Below, piece after piece: positions 7,303 to 17,538 of a stretch of DNA of 64,000 nt (position 1 is its first letter; every line of letters starts with the position of its first letter). The translations under genes were made by a program, and so were the position numbers. The stretch spans positions 147,293 to 211,292 of the forward strand of contig NZ_JBLGTV010000005.1 in NCBI RefSeq assembly GCF_047468865.1. Direction: 5' to 3'. Source of the stretch: Castellaniella hirudinis_A. Lineage in GTDB: Bacteria > Pseudomonadota > Gammaproteobacteria > Burkholderiales > Burkholderiaceae_B. Under the pieces are notes generated by a model. The model was not told the DNA's origin. It did not search any database and saw only the letters and a program-made list of their open reading frames with translations.

Positions 7303-8970
7303 ATGTCTCACCCCTTGCTGGATCAGCACCGCGCGCTGCTGGACGGTGCGCTCGACACCATCGCCACCCGCGGCTATTGGTCCGCTTTTGCCGAATCCCC
7401 CAGCCCCAAGGCGTATGGCGAAACCGCGCCGGCGGAAGGCCGGGCCGCCTTTGAAGCCCATCTGGACAAGGCGTTCGAACTCGACCAGCCCGGCCAAGTG
7501 GGCTGGCACGACCAGGAAACCTCGCCTTATGGGCAGGCCTTGGGCATCCGCTACCCCGTGTCCGATCCCGACGCGCTGGTTCGGGCTGCGCTGGCCGCCA
7601 TGCCGGCCTGGCAGGCGCTGGGGGCAGAGGGCCGCGTGGGGGTGTGCCTCGAAATCCTGCAGCGCCTGAACCGCCAAAGCTTCGAAATCGCCCATGCCGT
7701 CATGATGACCAGCGGCCAGGGGTGGATGATGGCTTTCCAGGCGGGCGGCCCGCACGCCCAGGATCGCGGGCTCGAAGCCGTGGCCTACGCCTGGCGCGAG
7801 ATGTCTTTCATCCCGGCGCAGGCCACCTGGGAAAAGCCCCAGGGCAAGCACCCCGCCTTGGTCATGCAGAAACACTACGAAATCGTCGGGCGCGGGGTGG
7901 GGGTCGTCATCGGCTGCGCGACGTTCCCCACCTGGAACACCTATCCGGGCCTGTTCGCCGCCTTGGCCACGGGCAACCCGGTCATCATGAAGCCGCACGG
8001 CAACGTGGTGCTGCCCGCCGCCATCACCGTGCGCACCATCCGCGCGGTGTTGGCCGAAAACGGCCTGGATCCCAACCTCGTCAGCCTGTGCCTGACGCAG
8101 GATCGCAAGACGGCGCAGGCGCTGTATCAGCATCCCGACGTGCACTCTATCGACTACACCGGCAGCAACGTCTTTGGCCAGTGGCTGGTCGATCACTGCC
8201 GCCAGGCCCAGGTCTATGCCGAACTGGCCGGGGTCAACAGCATCGTCATCGATTCCACGGACGATTACGCCGGCATGCTGCGCAATCTGGCCTTCACGCT
8301 GTCCCTGTATTCGGGGCAGATGTGCACGACGTCCCAGGCGCTGGTCGTGCCCGCCGGGGGCATCGAGACCAACGACGGCCACAAGTCCTATGACCAGGTG
8401 TGCCAGGATCTGGCCGGGGCCATCGACAAATTCCTGTCCAAGCCGGAAACCGCCCAGGCGGTGCTGGGCGCGGTGCAGTCCGATGCCACGCTGCAGCGCA
8501 TCGAACAGGCCGGCCAGGGTGGGATGGGCCGGGTGGTGTTGGCGCCCCGCGCTTTGCGCTACGAAGACTTTCCCCAGGCCCGGGTGCGCACGCCCGTCCT
8601 GGTCGCCTGCGATGCGGCGGATGCGCAACACTATGCCCAGGAACAATTCGGCCCCATCAGCTTTCTGGTGAAAGCGGCCGACACCGCCGCCGCCCTCGAA
8701 CTGGTCGAATCCCTGACCCGCCAGCATGGCGCGCTCACCCTGGGCGTGTACAGTCAAAACGAAGCCGTGATCGACGCCGCCATCCAGGCGTCCTGGCGCG
8801 CCAAGGTCGCCTTGTCCATCAACCTCACCGGCGGGGTATTCGTCAACCAGTCCGCCGCGTTCTCGGATTTTCACGGCACGGGGGGCAATCCGGCGGCCAA
8901 CGCTTCGTATGCCGATTCGGCGTTCGTGGCCAACCGCTTCCGCGTCGTCCAACGCCGCCGCCACGCCTGA
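7303..8970 (+). CDS. paaN: PaaN, phenylacetate-pathway aldehyde dehydrogenase
   Basis: A 555-residue aldehyde dehydrogenase of the PaaN type found in Burkholderiales. It has the ALDH fold with catalytic Cys341 in SGQMCTT and the upstream ELAGVNS segment, but lacks the C-terminal MaoC-type hydratase domain of E. coli PaaZ. In the phenylacetyl-CoA pathway this step oxidises the semialdehyde produced on ring cleavage; a separate hydratase would then be needed. The start at 7303 has GGAGGA 6 bases upstream. It is the first gene of a tightly packed plus-strand operon through the binding protein at 14344. Confidence 0.88.
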   Translation: MSHPLLDQHRALLDGALDTIATRGYWSAFAESPSPKAYGETAPAEGRAAFEAHLDKAFELDQPGQVGWHDQETSPYGQALGIRYPVSDPDALVRAALAAMPAWQALGAEGRVGVCLEILQRLNRQSFEIAHAVMMTSGQGWMMAFQAGGPHAQDRGLEAVAYAWREMSFIPAQATWEKPQGKHPALVMQKHYEIVGRGVGVVIGCATFPTWNTYPGLFAALATGNPVIMKPHGNVVLPAAITVRTIRAVLAENGLDPNLVSLCLTQDRKTAQALYQHPDVHSIDYTGSNVFGQWLVDHCRQAQVYAELAGVNSIVIDSTDDYAGMLRNLAFTLSLYSGQMCTTSQALVVPAGGIETNDGHKSYDQVCQDLAGAIDKFLSKPETAQAVLGAVQSDATLQRIEQAGQGGMGRVVLAPRALRYEDFPQARVRTPVLVACDAADAQHYAQEQFGPISFLVKAADTAAALELVESLTRQHGALTLGVYSQNEAVIDAAIQASWRAKVALSINLTGGVFVNQSAAFSDFHGTGGNPAANASYADSAFVANRFRVVQRRRHA

Positions 8971-8985
8971 CTACTTGTATTCGAC

Positions 8986-9780
8986 ATGACTTATCAGCAT
9001 ATTCAGTTCACTGTTCAACAGGGCGTCGCGCGCGTCACGCTGGCGCGCCCCGACAAGCTCAACAGCTTCACCGAGGCCATGCACCTCGAACTGCGCGACG
9101 CCTTGGCCCGGGTGCAGGATGACGCCGACGCGCGGGTTCTGGTGCTGACGGGCGCGGGGCGGGGGTTTTGCGCCGGCCAGGATCTGGGCGATCGCGGCAT
9201 GCAAATGGCCGCCGGCCAGGCGCCCGACCTGGGCGCCACGGTCGAGCGATTCTACAAGCCCCTGATCCTGTCCCTGCAAAACCTGCGGGTGCCCACGCTG
9301 GCGGCGGTCAATGGCATCGCGGCCGGTGCCGGGGCCTCGCTGGCCCTGGCCTGCGACCTGGTGGTGGCCGCCGAATCCGCCTATTTCCTGCAGGCTTTCA
9401 GCAAGGTCGGCCTGATTCCCGATACCGGGGGGACATGGCTGCTGCCCCAGCGCATCGGCCTGGCCCGCGCCATGGGGCTGGCCTTGCTGGCTGAAAAACT
9501 GCCGGCCCAGCGGGCGGCCGACTGGGGCCTGATCTGGTCCTGTGTGCCGGATGCCGCGTTCCCGGATGAAATCGACCGCCTGGCCGGTCTGTTGGCCCAG
9601 GCGCCCACCCGGGCGCTGGTGCGCACCCGCCAGGCCATGCAGGCCGCCGCCTCGCACACGCTGGAACAACAGCTGTCCATGGAAGCCGGCTTCATGCGCG
9701 AACTGGGCTGGCGCCACGATTACGCCGAAGGGGTGGCCGCCTTTCTCGAAAAGCGCCCGGCGCGCTTTACGGGGGAATAA
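8986..9780 (+). CDS. paaG: PaaG, 2-(1,2-epoxy-1,2-dihydrophenyl)acetyl-CoA isomerase
   Basis: A 264-residue crotonase-family enzyme closely resembling E. coli PaaG along its whole length: RPDKLNSFTEAMH, LTGAGRGFCAGQDL, VERFYKPL, NGIAAGAGASLALACD, FSKVGLIPDTGGTWLLP and a C-terminal AFLEKR-FTG. PaaG converts the ring 1,2-epoxide of phenylacetyl-CoA into the oxepin-CoA that is then hydrolysed. Its presence says the pathway served here involves ring epoxidation. It is 15 bp from paaN and 3 bp from paaH. Confidence 0.92.
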   Translation: MTYQHIQFTVQQGVARVTLARPDKLNSFTEAMHLELRDALARVQDDADARVLVLTGAGRGFCAGQDLGDRGMQMAAGQAPDLGATVERFYKPLILSLQNLRVPTLAAVNGIAAGAGASLALACDLVVAAESAYFLQAFSKVGLIPDTGGTWLLPQRIGLARAMGLALLAEKLPAQRAADWGLIWSCVPDAAFPDEIDRLAGLLAQAPTRALVRTRQAMQAAASHTLEQQLSMEAGFMRELGWRHDYAEGVAAFLEKRPARFTGE

Positions 9781-9783
9781 GCC

Positions 9784-11310
9784 ATGGCCACACTGGATTC
9801 TCAGCGCGCCGTGGCCGTCATCGGTGCGGGCACCATGGGCGCCGGGATTGCCCAGGTGGCGGCCATGGCGGGCCACCCGGTCATTTTGTACGACACCCGC
9901 GAAGGCGCGGCGGCCCAGGCCATTGCGGGCATCGGCAAAACCCTGCAAACCCTGGCGTCCAGGCAGAAAGTCGATTCGGCCCAGGCGGCACGGGCCGTGG
10001 CGGCGCTGAAACCGGCGCAAACCCTGGCGGATCTGGCCGATTGCGGGCTGGTGGTCGAGGCGATCGTCGAGCGCCTGGATGCCAAGGCGCAGCTGTTTGC
10101 CGCGCTGGAAGACATCGTGTCGCCCGCCTGTCTGCTGGCCACCAACACCTCGTCCATTCCCGTGACCGCCATTGGCGCCGCGCTGAAGCATCCCGGGCGC
10201 CTGGGCGGGATGCATTTCTTCAATCCCGCGCCGCGCCTGCCGCTGGTGGAGATCATTTCCGGGTTGGATACCCGCCCGGACACGGCGCAGTGCCTGTTCG
10301 ACACGGCCTTCGCCTGGGGCAAATCCCCGGTGCGGGCTCGATCCACCCCCGGCTTCATCGTCAATCGGGTGGCGCGCCCTTTTTACGGCGAAGGCCTGCG
10401 CCTGCTGCAGGAACAGGCGGTCGATGCCGCCACGCTGGATTACATTGCGCGGGCTTGCGGCGGTTTTCGCATGGGGCCGTGCGAACTCACCGATCTGATC
10501 GGCCAGGACGTCAATGCGGCGGTCAGCCGCAGCGTCTGGGCCGCGTTTCATCATGCCCCTCGCTTCGAGCCGTCGCTGGTGCAGCAGGAACTGGTGGACG
10601 GGGGGCGCCTGGGGCGCAAGGCCGGGCGGGGTTTCTTTGATTATGCCGACGGGGCGCCCGCGCCGGCGCCGTCCCTGGCTGCGTCCCAGCCGCGCCCGGA
10701 CGTCATCGCGCTGTTCGGCGGCAGTCCCCTGGCCCAGGCCCTGGGCAGCCGCCTGCGGGCGGCGGGCGTACCTTTCCAGGCCTGTGCCGAACGGGGCGAC
10801 GGGCGTGTCGCCCAGGCGGACGAAGCCCTGCTGTACCTGACCGATGGCCGTTCGGCCACCCAGCGGGCGCACGATCTCGGCCAGCCCGCCACGCTTTTGC
10901 TGGATCTGTCCCTGGATCCCGCGACGGCGCGCTGCATGCCGCTGGCGGCCGCCCGCCAGTGCCCGCCGGCCGCCGTGGCCGCTGCCACGGGGCTGCTGCA
11001 GGCGGCGGGCCTGGACGTCGCCCCCATCCGCGACGTGCCGGGCATGGTGGTCATGCGCACGGTGGCCATGCTGGCCAACGAAGCCCTGGACACCGTCAGC
11101 CAGGGGGTCTGCAGCGCGGCGGACGTGGATCAGGCCATGCGGCTGGGGGTCAATTACCCGCTGGGGCCGCTGGCCTGGTGCGCCCGCATCGGCGCGGACA
11201 CCGTCGGCACGGTCTTGACGCACCTGCACGCCGCCTATGGCGAACGCTACCTGCCCTGCGCAGCCTTGAAATCCTCTATCTATTCAGGAATCCCTCTCCA
11301 TGTCGCATGA
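9784..11310 (+). CDS. paaH: PaaH, 3-hydroxyadipyl-CoA dehydrogenase
   Basis: A 508-residue two-part 3-hydroxyacyl-CoA dehydrogenase. The N-terminal Rossmann fold has VIGAGTMGAGIAQVAAMAG. The catalytic domain includes HFFNPAPRLPLVEII, TPGFIVNRVARP and GPCELTDLIGQDVN. A second, shorter dehydrogenase-like C-terminal module follows (NEALDTVSQGV; LGVNYPLGPLAW). It oxidises 3-hydroxyadipyl-CoA in the lower phenylacetate pathway. It overlaps paaI by 11 bp. Confidence 0.92.
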   Translation: MATLDSQRAVAVIGAGTMGAGIAQVAAMAGHPVILYDTREGAAAQAIAGIGKTLQTLASRQKVDSAQAARAVAALKPAQTLADLADCGLVVEAIVERLDAKAQLFAALEDIVSPACLLATNTSSIPVTAIGAALKHPGRLGGMHFFNPAPRLPLVEIISGLDTRPDTAQCLFDTAFAWGKSPVRARSTPGFIVNRVARPFYGEGLRLLQEQAVDAATLDYIARACGGFRMGPCELTDLIGQDVNAAVSRSVWAAFHHAPRFEPSLVQQELVDGGRLGRKAGRGFFDYADGAPAPAPSLAASQPRPDVIALFGGSPLAQALGSRLRAAGVPFQACAERGDGRVAQADEALLYLTDGRSATQRAHDLGQPATLLLDLSLDPATARCMPLAAARQCPPAAVAAATGLLQAAGLDVAPIRDVPGMVVMRTVAMLANEALDTVSQGVCSAADVDQAMRLGVNYPLGPLAWCARIGADTVGTVLTHLHAAYGERYLPCAALKSSIYSGIPLHVA

Positions 11311-11761
11311 AGCCCTAGATCCTCAAACCCTGGCCGAAACCGTGGCGACGGCCATGTGGTCGCGCGACCACGCCGCCCATGCCCTGGACATGCGACTGGA
11401 TTCCATCGCCCCCGGCAGTGCGCGCCTCTCCATGAGCGTGCGTCCCGATATGCTCAACGGCCATGCCATTTGCCATGGCGGCATGCTGTTCACGCTGGCG
11501 GATACGGCCTTTGCCTATGCCTGCAACAGCGATAACCACAACACCGTGGCCTCGGCGGCCTATATCGATTTCCTGGCGCCCTCGCGCCTGGGCGACCGCC
11601 TGCAGGCGCATGCCCAGGTGCGCACCCAGGGGGGGCGCACCGGGGTGTACGACATTACCGTGCACAACCTGACGTCTGGGCGCGATGTGGCGCTGTTCCG
11701 GGGGAAATCGCATCGCATCCAGGGCCTAGTCACCGAGTCCCTGACGGCCGAAGCCAGCTGA
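11300..11761 (+). CDS. paaI: PaaI, hotdog-fold acyl-CoA thioesterase
   Basis: A 153-residue hotdog thioesterase with the PaaI signature NGHAICHGGMLFTLADTAFA, where the Asp is catalytic, followed by ACNSDN and AAYIDFLAPSRLGD. PaaI is thought to rescue CoA by hydrolysing dead-end ring-modified phenylacetyl-CoA derivatives. The start overlaps the end of paaH, with GGAAT upstream. Confidence 0.9.
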   Translation: MSHEALDPQTLAETVATAMWSRDHAAHALDMRLDSIAPGSARLSMSVRPDMLNGHAICHGGMLFTLADTAFAYACNSDNHNTVASAAYIDFLAPSRLGDRLQAHAQVRTQGGRTGVYDITVHNLTSGRDVALFRGKSHRIQGLVTESLTAEAS

Positions 11762-11793
11762 TACCAGAATTTAAATGTAGTAGGAGACAATCC

Positions 11794-13116
11794 ATGCCTG
11801 TGAAAACAGCCCAGCCGGGGGATTTGGCCCCCATCGAAACCGCCAGCCGCGACGAGATCGCCGCGCTGCAGCTGCAGCGCCTGCGGCAGACCTTGCATCA
11901 CGTGTACGACAATGTGCCGCATTACCGCCAGGCGTTCGACGCCAAAGGCGTGCATCCCGACGACCTGAAGACCCTGGCGGACATCAGCAAGTTTCCCTTC
12001 ACCACCAAGGAAGACCTGCGGCGCAACTACCCCATGGGGATGTTTGCCGTGCCGCGCGACCGCATCGCCCGCCTGCATGCGTCGTCGGGCACGACCGGCA
12101 AGCCCACGGTGGTGGGCTATACCCTGAAGGACATCGACACCTGGGCCGACCTGGTGGCGCGTTCCATTCGCGCAGCGGGCGGGCGGCCCGGCGATACGGT
12201 GCATGTGGCCTATGGTTATGGCCTGTTCACCGGCGGGCTGGGGGCCCATTACGGGGCCGAGCGCGCCGGCTGTACCGTGGTGCCGATGTCGGGCGGCCAG
12301 ACCGAAAAGCAAGTCCAGCTGATCATGGACTTCAAGCCCGACATCATCATGGTCACGCCGTCGTATTCCCTGGTGATCGCCGAGGAATTCGACCGCCAGG
12401 GCATCGCCCCCGAAGACATCTCGCTGAAGGTCGGCATTTTCGGCGCCGAGCCCTGGGGCGAGGGCATGCGCAACGAGATCGAGCACAAGCTGGGCCTGGA
12501 TGCCGTGGATATCTATGGCTTGTCCGAAGTCATGGGGCCGGGGGTGGCGTCCGAGTGCATCGAATCCAAGGATGGGCCGGTGATCTGGGAAGACCACTTC
12601 TATCCCGAGATCATCAACCCCGAGACCGGCGAACCCGTGGCCGACGGCGAGGAAGGCGAACTGGTCTTCACCACCCTGACCAAGGAAGCGCTGCCGGTGA
12701 TCCGCTATCGCACCCGCGACCTGACGCGCCTGCTGCCGCCCACGGCGCGCAGCTTCCGGCGCATGGGGCACATCACGGGCCGGTCGGACGACATGCTGAT
12801 CATCCGGGGCGTCAATGTCTTCCCCACCCAGATCGAAGAACAGATCATGCGTGACCCGATGCTCAGTTGCAACTACCAGATCGTCGTGTCCAAGGCCAGC
12901 CACCTGGACAATGTCGAGATCCGCTGCGAACTGCAGCACGAGGCCAACGCGGCGTCGGCCGAGGCGGTGGCGCGCTGCGCGAAGCAGCTGCAGCATTACA
13001 TCAAGACCAACGTCGGCATCAGCACCCAGGTCACGGTAATGCGCTATGGCGAATTGCCGCGTTCGCAGACCGGCAAGGCGCGGCGCGTGTTCGACCAGCG
13101 TCCTCGCCAGGAATAA
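11794..13116 (+). CDS. paaK: PaaK, phenylacetate-CoA ligase
   Basis: A 440-residue AMP-forming ligase. The nucleotide-binding loop is SSGTTGKPTVVGYT. The adenylate domain has IYGLSEVMGPGVASEC and the RTRDLTR segment. The hinge and C-terminal domain include GRSDDMLIIRGVNVFPTQIEEQ and end with LPRSQTGKARRV. It activates phenylacetate to phenylacetyl-CoA, the first step and the source of the PaaX effector. A TAGGAGA ribosome site precedes the ATG. Confidence 0.93.
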   Translation: MPVKTAQPGDLAPIETASRDEIAALQLQRLRQTLHHVYDNVPHYRQAFDAKGVHPDDLKTLADISKFPFTTKEDLRRNYPMGMFAVPRDRIARLHASSGTTGKPTVVGYTLKDIDTWADLVARSIRAAGGRPGDTVHVAYGYGLFTGGLGAHYGAERAGCTVVPMSGGQTEKQVQLIMDFKPDIIMVTPSYSLVIAEEFDRQGIAPEDISLKVGIFGAEPWGEGMRNEIEHKLGLDAVDIYGLSEVMGPGVASECIESKDGPVIWEDHFYPEIINPETGEPVADGEEGELVFTTLTKEALPVIRYRTRDLTRLLPPTARSFRRMGHITGRSDDMLIIRGVNVFPTQIEEQIMRDPMLSCNYQIVVSKASHLDNVEIRCELQHEANAASAEAVARCAKQLQHYIKTNVGISTQVTVMRYGELPRSQTGKARRVFDQRPRQE

Positions 13117-13120
13117 CGCC

Positions 13121-14343
<1,223 letters not shown>

Positions 14344-14344
<1 letters not shown>

Positions 14345-15489
14345 TGAAAACCACAACATGGCGTTGGATGGCCGGGATTGCCCTGGTCTCGTTCGGGATG
14401 ACTGCCCAGGCGGCCGATCCCATCAAGATCGGCTCGGTGCTGTCGGTCACGGGGCCGGCCGCTTTCCTGGGCGACCCGGAAGCCAAGACCCTGCAGATGT
14501 ATGTTGAAAAAATCAACAAGGACGGCGGTGTGCTGGATCGCCCGCTGGAACTCGTGTCCTACGACGACGGCACGGATGCCAGCAAGGCCAACAGCTTCAC
14601 CAAGCGCCTGATTTATGACGACAAGGTGGATGTGATCATCGGCGGGACCACCACCGGGGCCACCATGTCGATGGTGCCGCTGGTCGAACAGGCCGAGATC
14701 CCCTTCATCTCGCTGGCCGGGGCCGTCGTGGTCATCGACCCGGTCAAGAAGTGGGTCTTCAAGACGCCGCACACGGATCGCATGGCGGCCGAAAAAGTCT
14801 TTGAAGACATGAAGAAGCAGGGGTTGACCAAAATCGCCCTGATCAGCGAAACCAGCGGGTTCGGCCAATCCGGCAAGAAGGAATCCGAGATTGTCGCGCC
14901 TCAGTACGGTATTGATATCGTGGCCCAGGAAACTTACGGCCCCAAGGATACCGACATGACGCCGCAGCTGACCAACATCAAGAACAACCCCAATGTCCAG
15001 GCCGTCCTGATCTTCGGCCTGGGGCAGGGGCCAGCCTTGGTGCAGCGCAACTACAAACAGCTGGGCATCAAGCTGCCGGTCTATGAATCGCACGGCGTGT
15101 GTTCCGATGAATTCATCAAGCTGGCCCGCGATGCCGCCGAAGGCACCCGCCTGCCCTGCGCCGCGCTGATCGTGGCCAAGGATCTGCCGGATTCCGATCT
15201 GCAGAAGCCGGTGGTCACGGCTTACGCCCATGACTACCAGCAGCGCTGGAAATCCGACGTGTCGACGTTCGGCGGCCACGCGTATGACGCGCTGATGATC
15301 TATGTCGACGCCGTCAAGCGCGCCGGCTCGACCGACAAGGCCAAGGTGCTGGATGCCTTGAACACCACCCAGGGGGTGATGGGCACCGGCGGCGAATTCA
15401 ACCTTTCGCCCACCGACCACATGGGCCTGGACTTGACTGCTTTCCGCCTGTTGGAGATCAAGGACGGCAAGTGGACGTTGGTGGACTGA
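14344..15489 (+). CDS. Liv-type ABC transporter periplasmic binding protein
   Basis: A 381-residue type I periplasmic binding protein. A signal peptide ends TAQA at about residue 23, followed by DPIKIGSVLSVTGPAAFLGD, the usual opening of branched-chain amino-acid/aromatic-acid binding proteins. It is translationally coupled to paaJ. The matching permeases and ATPases lie in the convergent operon at 17539-21447. Clustering suggests the ligand is phenylacetate or a related aromatic acid rather than leucine, but this is inference. Confidence 0.87.
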
Positions 15490-15518
15490 CGCCGGACTGA
15501 ACCCCCTCTCGGCAAAAG

Positions 15519-15555
15519 ACGCCCCCCGCGGCACGAGCTGCGGGGGGCGTTTTCG
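15519..15555 (+). terminator. Terminator of the paaN-J/binding-protein operon
   Basis: An 11-bp perfect GC-rich stem (ACGCCCCCCGC / GCGGGGGGCGT) with a 10-base loop and a short T-run, 30 bp after the binding-protein stop. Confidence 0.85.
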
Positions 15556-15575
15556 CCTTGAGGCGGCCCAAGGCA

Positions 15576-15613
15576 AAAAACGGCACGGTGCTGAAGCAGC
15601 CTGTGCCGTTTTT
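15576..15613. terminator. Bidirectional terminator between convergent operons
   Basis: An 11-bp stem AAAAACGGCAC / GTGCCGTTTTT with A- and T-tracts on opposite sides. It can end both the plus-strand paa operon and the minus-strand liv operon. Confidence 0.82.
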
Positions 15614-15649
15614 CGGTGCGCGGGGTGGGGGAGGGGGATGTCTTGCGGG

Positions 15650-15874
15650 TCAGGGGTCTTGCCGGGCGATGGCCATGGCTTCGCGCAGGATGCCGAGATC
15701 GCCGATATGATTGGCCAGCAGCAGGATCAGGCGGGCGTTGACCTGGGCGCTTTGCTCGTCGTTCAGGTCGTGGTGCAACTGCATCAACGCCTCGTAGAAA
15801 TCGTCGCCGGGCGTGTAGGGGCGCAGGTACTGCCGCCCCGGTTCGTGGAAATTCAGATCCAGGTTCAGGCCCAT
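15650..15874 (-). CDS. DUF2783-type small protein
   Basis: A 74-residue protein (begins MGLNLDLNFHEPGRQYL; central YTPGDDFYEALMQLHHDLND) that I recognise as the DUF2783 type, commonly encoded beside FAD-dependent aromatic monooxygenases in Burkholderiales. It lies 4 bp downstream of such a monooxygenase and is the last gene of the liv operon. A role as a small partner of the monooxygenase is plausible but unproven. Confidence 0.7.
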   Translation of the reverse strand: MGLNLDLNFHEPGRQYLRPYTPGDDFYEALMQLHHDLNDEQSAQVNARLILLLANHIGDLGILREAMAIARQDP

Positions 15875-15878
15875 GCCG

Positions 15879-17534
15879 CTATGCCTGCGCCGTCGCCTGG
15901 CTGATGGCTTCGCGCACCAGGGCCACATCCAGGTGATCCCAGCGGGCCGCGATGTGCTGGTCGGGCCGGATCAGCCAGACCGCGCCCGGCTGCGCGTCGT
16001 AGCGCTCGGCGAAGCGCCCGGTGTAGTCTTCGATCACCAGCAGGCCGTGCGGCGAGCGCCCGCCCTTCGGGGTGACCAGCATGACGTCGACCGACAGGCG
16101 GCCGCCGTGCAGGCTTTGCAGGGCGGTGCCCTGCTCGACATTGGCCGGGTCTTCGACGTAGACCAGCAGCTTGAAATCGCCGCCCAGGCGACTGAGCAGC
16201 CAGAAGTGATCGACCTGGGCGCGCATGGGGCAGTCGTCGCAGGGGGCGCCGGGCACCATGTCGCCGGTGTATTGGGTGGTATCGGGGGTATTCAAGGTGG
16301 ACTCCTTTAGTACGGTGGGAACGGAAAGTCGCCCGGCATTCACCAGCGCCCGGGCAAAGGGGTAATGCCGCGCCAAGCCCAGGACGGCATTGCGAAAGGC
16401 CAGCGTGGTCCGGGTTTTCGGCGTGATGAAGTCCATCGACCGGGCCGAGTTCTGCATGTTTTCCTGGGCCGCCGCCAGGCGCTCGGCCGAATAGCTGTCG
16501 AGCAGCGTTTCGGGGGCCAGCCCCTGCACCACCAGGCGCAGTTTCCAGCCCAGGTTGTCCGCGTCCTGGATGCCGGCATTGCTGCCGCGCGCCCCGAAGG
16601 GCGAGACCTGGTGCGCCGCGTCGCCGGCGAACAGCACCCGGCCATGGCGCAGGTGCGGCATGCGGCGGCACTGGAAGGTATAGACTTCGACCCATTTCAG
16701 TTCGAAGTCGTGGTCTTCGCCCAGCATGGCCCGGATTCGGGGGATGACGTGGTCGGCTTGTTTTTCGAGTTCGGGGTCGGCGTCCCAGCCCAGCTGGAAA
16801 TCGACCCGCCAGGCGTTGTCGGCCTGATGGTGCAGCAGCACGGACTGGCCGGGGTGGAACGGGGGGTCGAACCAGAACCAGCGTTCGGAGGGAAAATCGG
16901 TTTTGATGAGGATGTCGGCCACCAGGAAGCGATCCATGAACGGCGTGCTCTCGATGTCCAGACCCAGCGAACGGCGCACAGTGCTGCGCGCGCCGTCGCA
17001 GGCCACAAGCCAGTCGGCGGCGAGGGTATGCGCGCCGTCGGGGGCGTCGATCCGCAGGACGGCGCCGTCCGGGCCGGCCTGCGCGGAGACCACGCGGTGC
17101 TGGCGGCGGATGTCCAGCAGCGGCAGCGACTGCGCCCGCCGCAGCAGGAAGTCTTCCAGGTAATACTGCTGCAGGTTGACGATACCCGCGCGGTGGTGAT
17201 CCGGCTGGGGCTGCAGGTTGAAGCAGTAGATTTCCTCGTTGCGGAAAAAAGTGCGCCCGATGTCCCAGCCGACGCCTTTGTCCACGCATTCGTCGCCCAC
17301 CCCCAGGCGATCCAGGATTTCCAGCGTGCGCTTGGCCAGGCAGGTGCCGCGCGACCCCATGGTTCGGGTGTCGTCCTCGTCCAGCAGGACGACCGGCACG
17401 CCGTGCTGGGCCAGGTCGATGGCGCAGGCCAGGCCGACGGGCCCGGCCCCGACGATCGCCACGGGGTGGCGGGCCGGGGCGCCGGTGGATGCTTCGGCGG
17501 CGGCGCGGGCCTGGAGCCGGTAGGTGTTCATCAT
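15879..17534 (-). CDS. FAD-dependent aromatic monooxygenase (MhpA-like)
   Basis: A 551-residue class A flavoprotein monooxygenase. The FAD motif is AIVGAGPVGLACAIDLAQHG, the DG motif is LVACDGARSTVRRSLG, and the GD motif is GRVLFAGDAAHQVSPFGARG. A thioredoxin-like C-terminal domain follows, as in 3-(3-hydroxyphenyl)propionate hydroxylase. It should hydroxylate a phenolic ring using NAD(P)H and O2. It lies 4 bp after the hemerythrin-LivF gene, so it is expressed with the transporter, which suggests its substrate is imported by it. The start is one of two adjacent ATGs. Confidence 0.82.
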   Translation of the reverse strand: MMNTYRLQARAAAEASTGAPARHPVAIVGAGPVGLACAIDLAQHGVPVVLLDEDDTRTMGSRGTCLAKRTLEILDRLGVGDECVDKGVGWDIGRTFFRNEEIYCFNLQPQPDHHRAGIVNLQQYYLEDFLLRRAQSLPLLDIRRQHRVVSAQAGPDGAVLRIDAPDGAHTLAADWLVACDGARSTVRRSLGLDIESTPFMDRFLVADILIKTDFPSERWFWFDPPFHPGQSVLLHHQADNAWRVDFQLGWDADPELEKQADHVIPRIRAMLGEDHDFELKWVEVYTFQCRRMPHLRHGRVLFAGDAAHQVSPFGARGSNAGIQDADNLGWKLRLVVQGLAPETLLDSYSAERLAAAQENMQNSARSMDFITPKTRTTLAFRNAVLGLARHYPFARALVNAGRLSVPTVLKESTLNTPDTTQYTGDMVPGAPCDDCPMRAQVDHFWLLSRLGGDFKLLVYVEDPANVEQGTALQSLHGGRLSVDVMLVTPKGGRSPHGLLVIEDYTGRFAERYDAQPGAVWLIRPDQHIAARWDHLDVALVREAISQATAQA

Positions 17535-17538
17535 GGCG

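Noticed and set aside
8971..11229. 752-codon minus-strand open frame opposite paaG/paaH
   Set aside because: Antisense shadow of two clearly conserved genes; no ribosome site and no recognisable motif.
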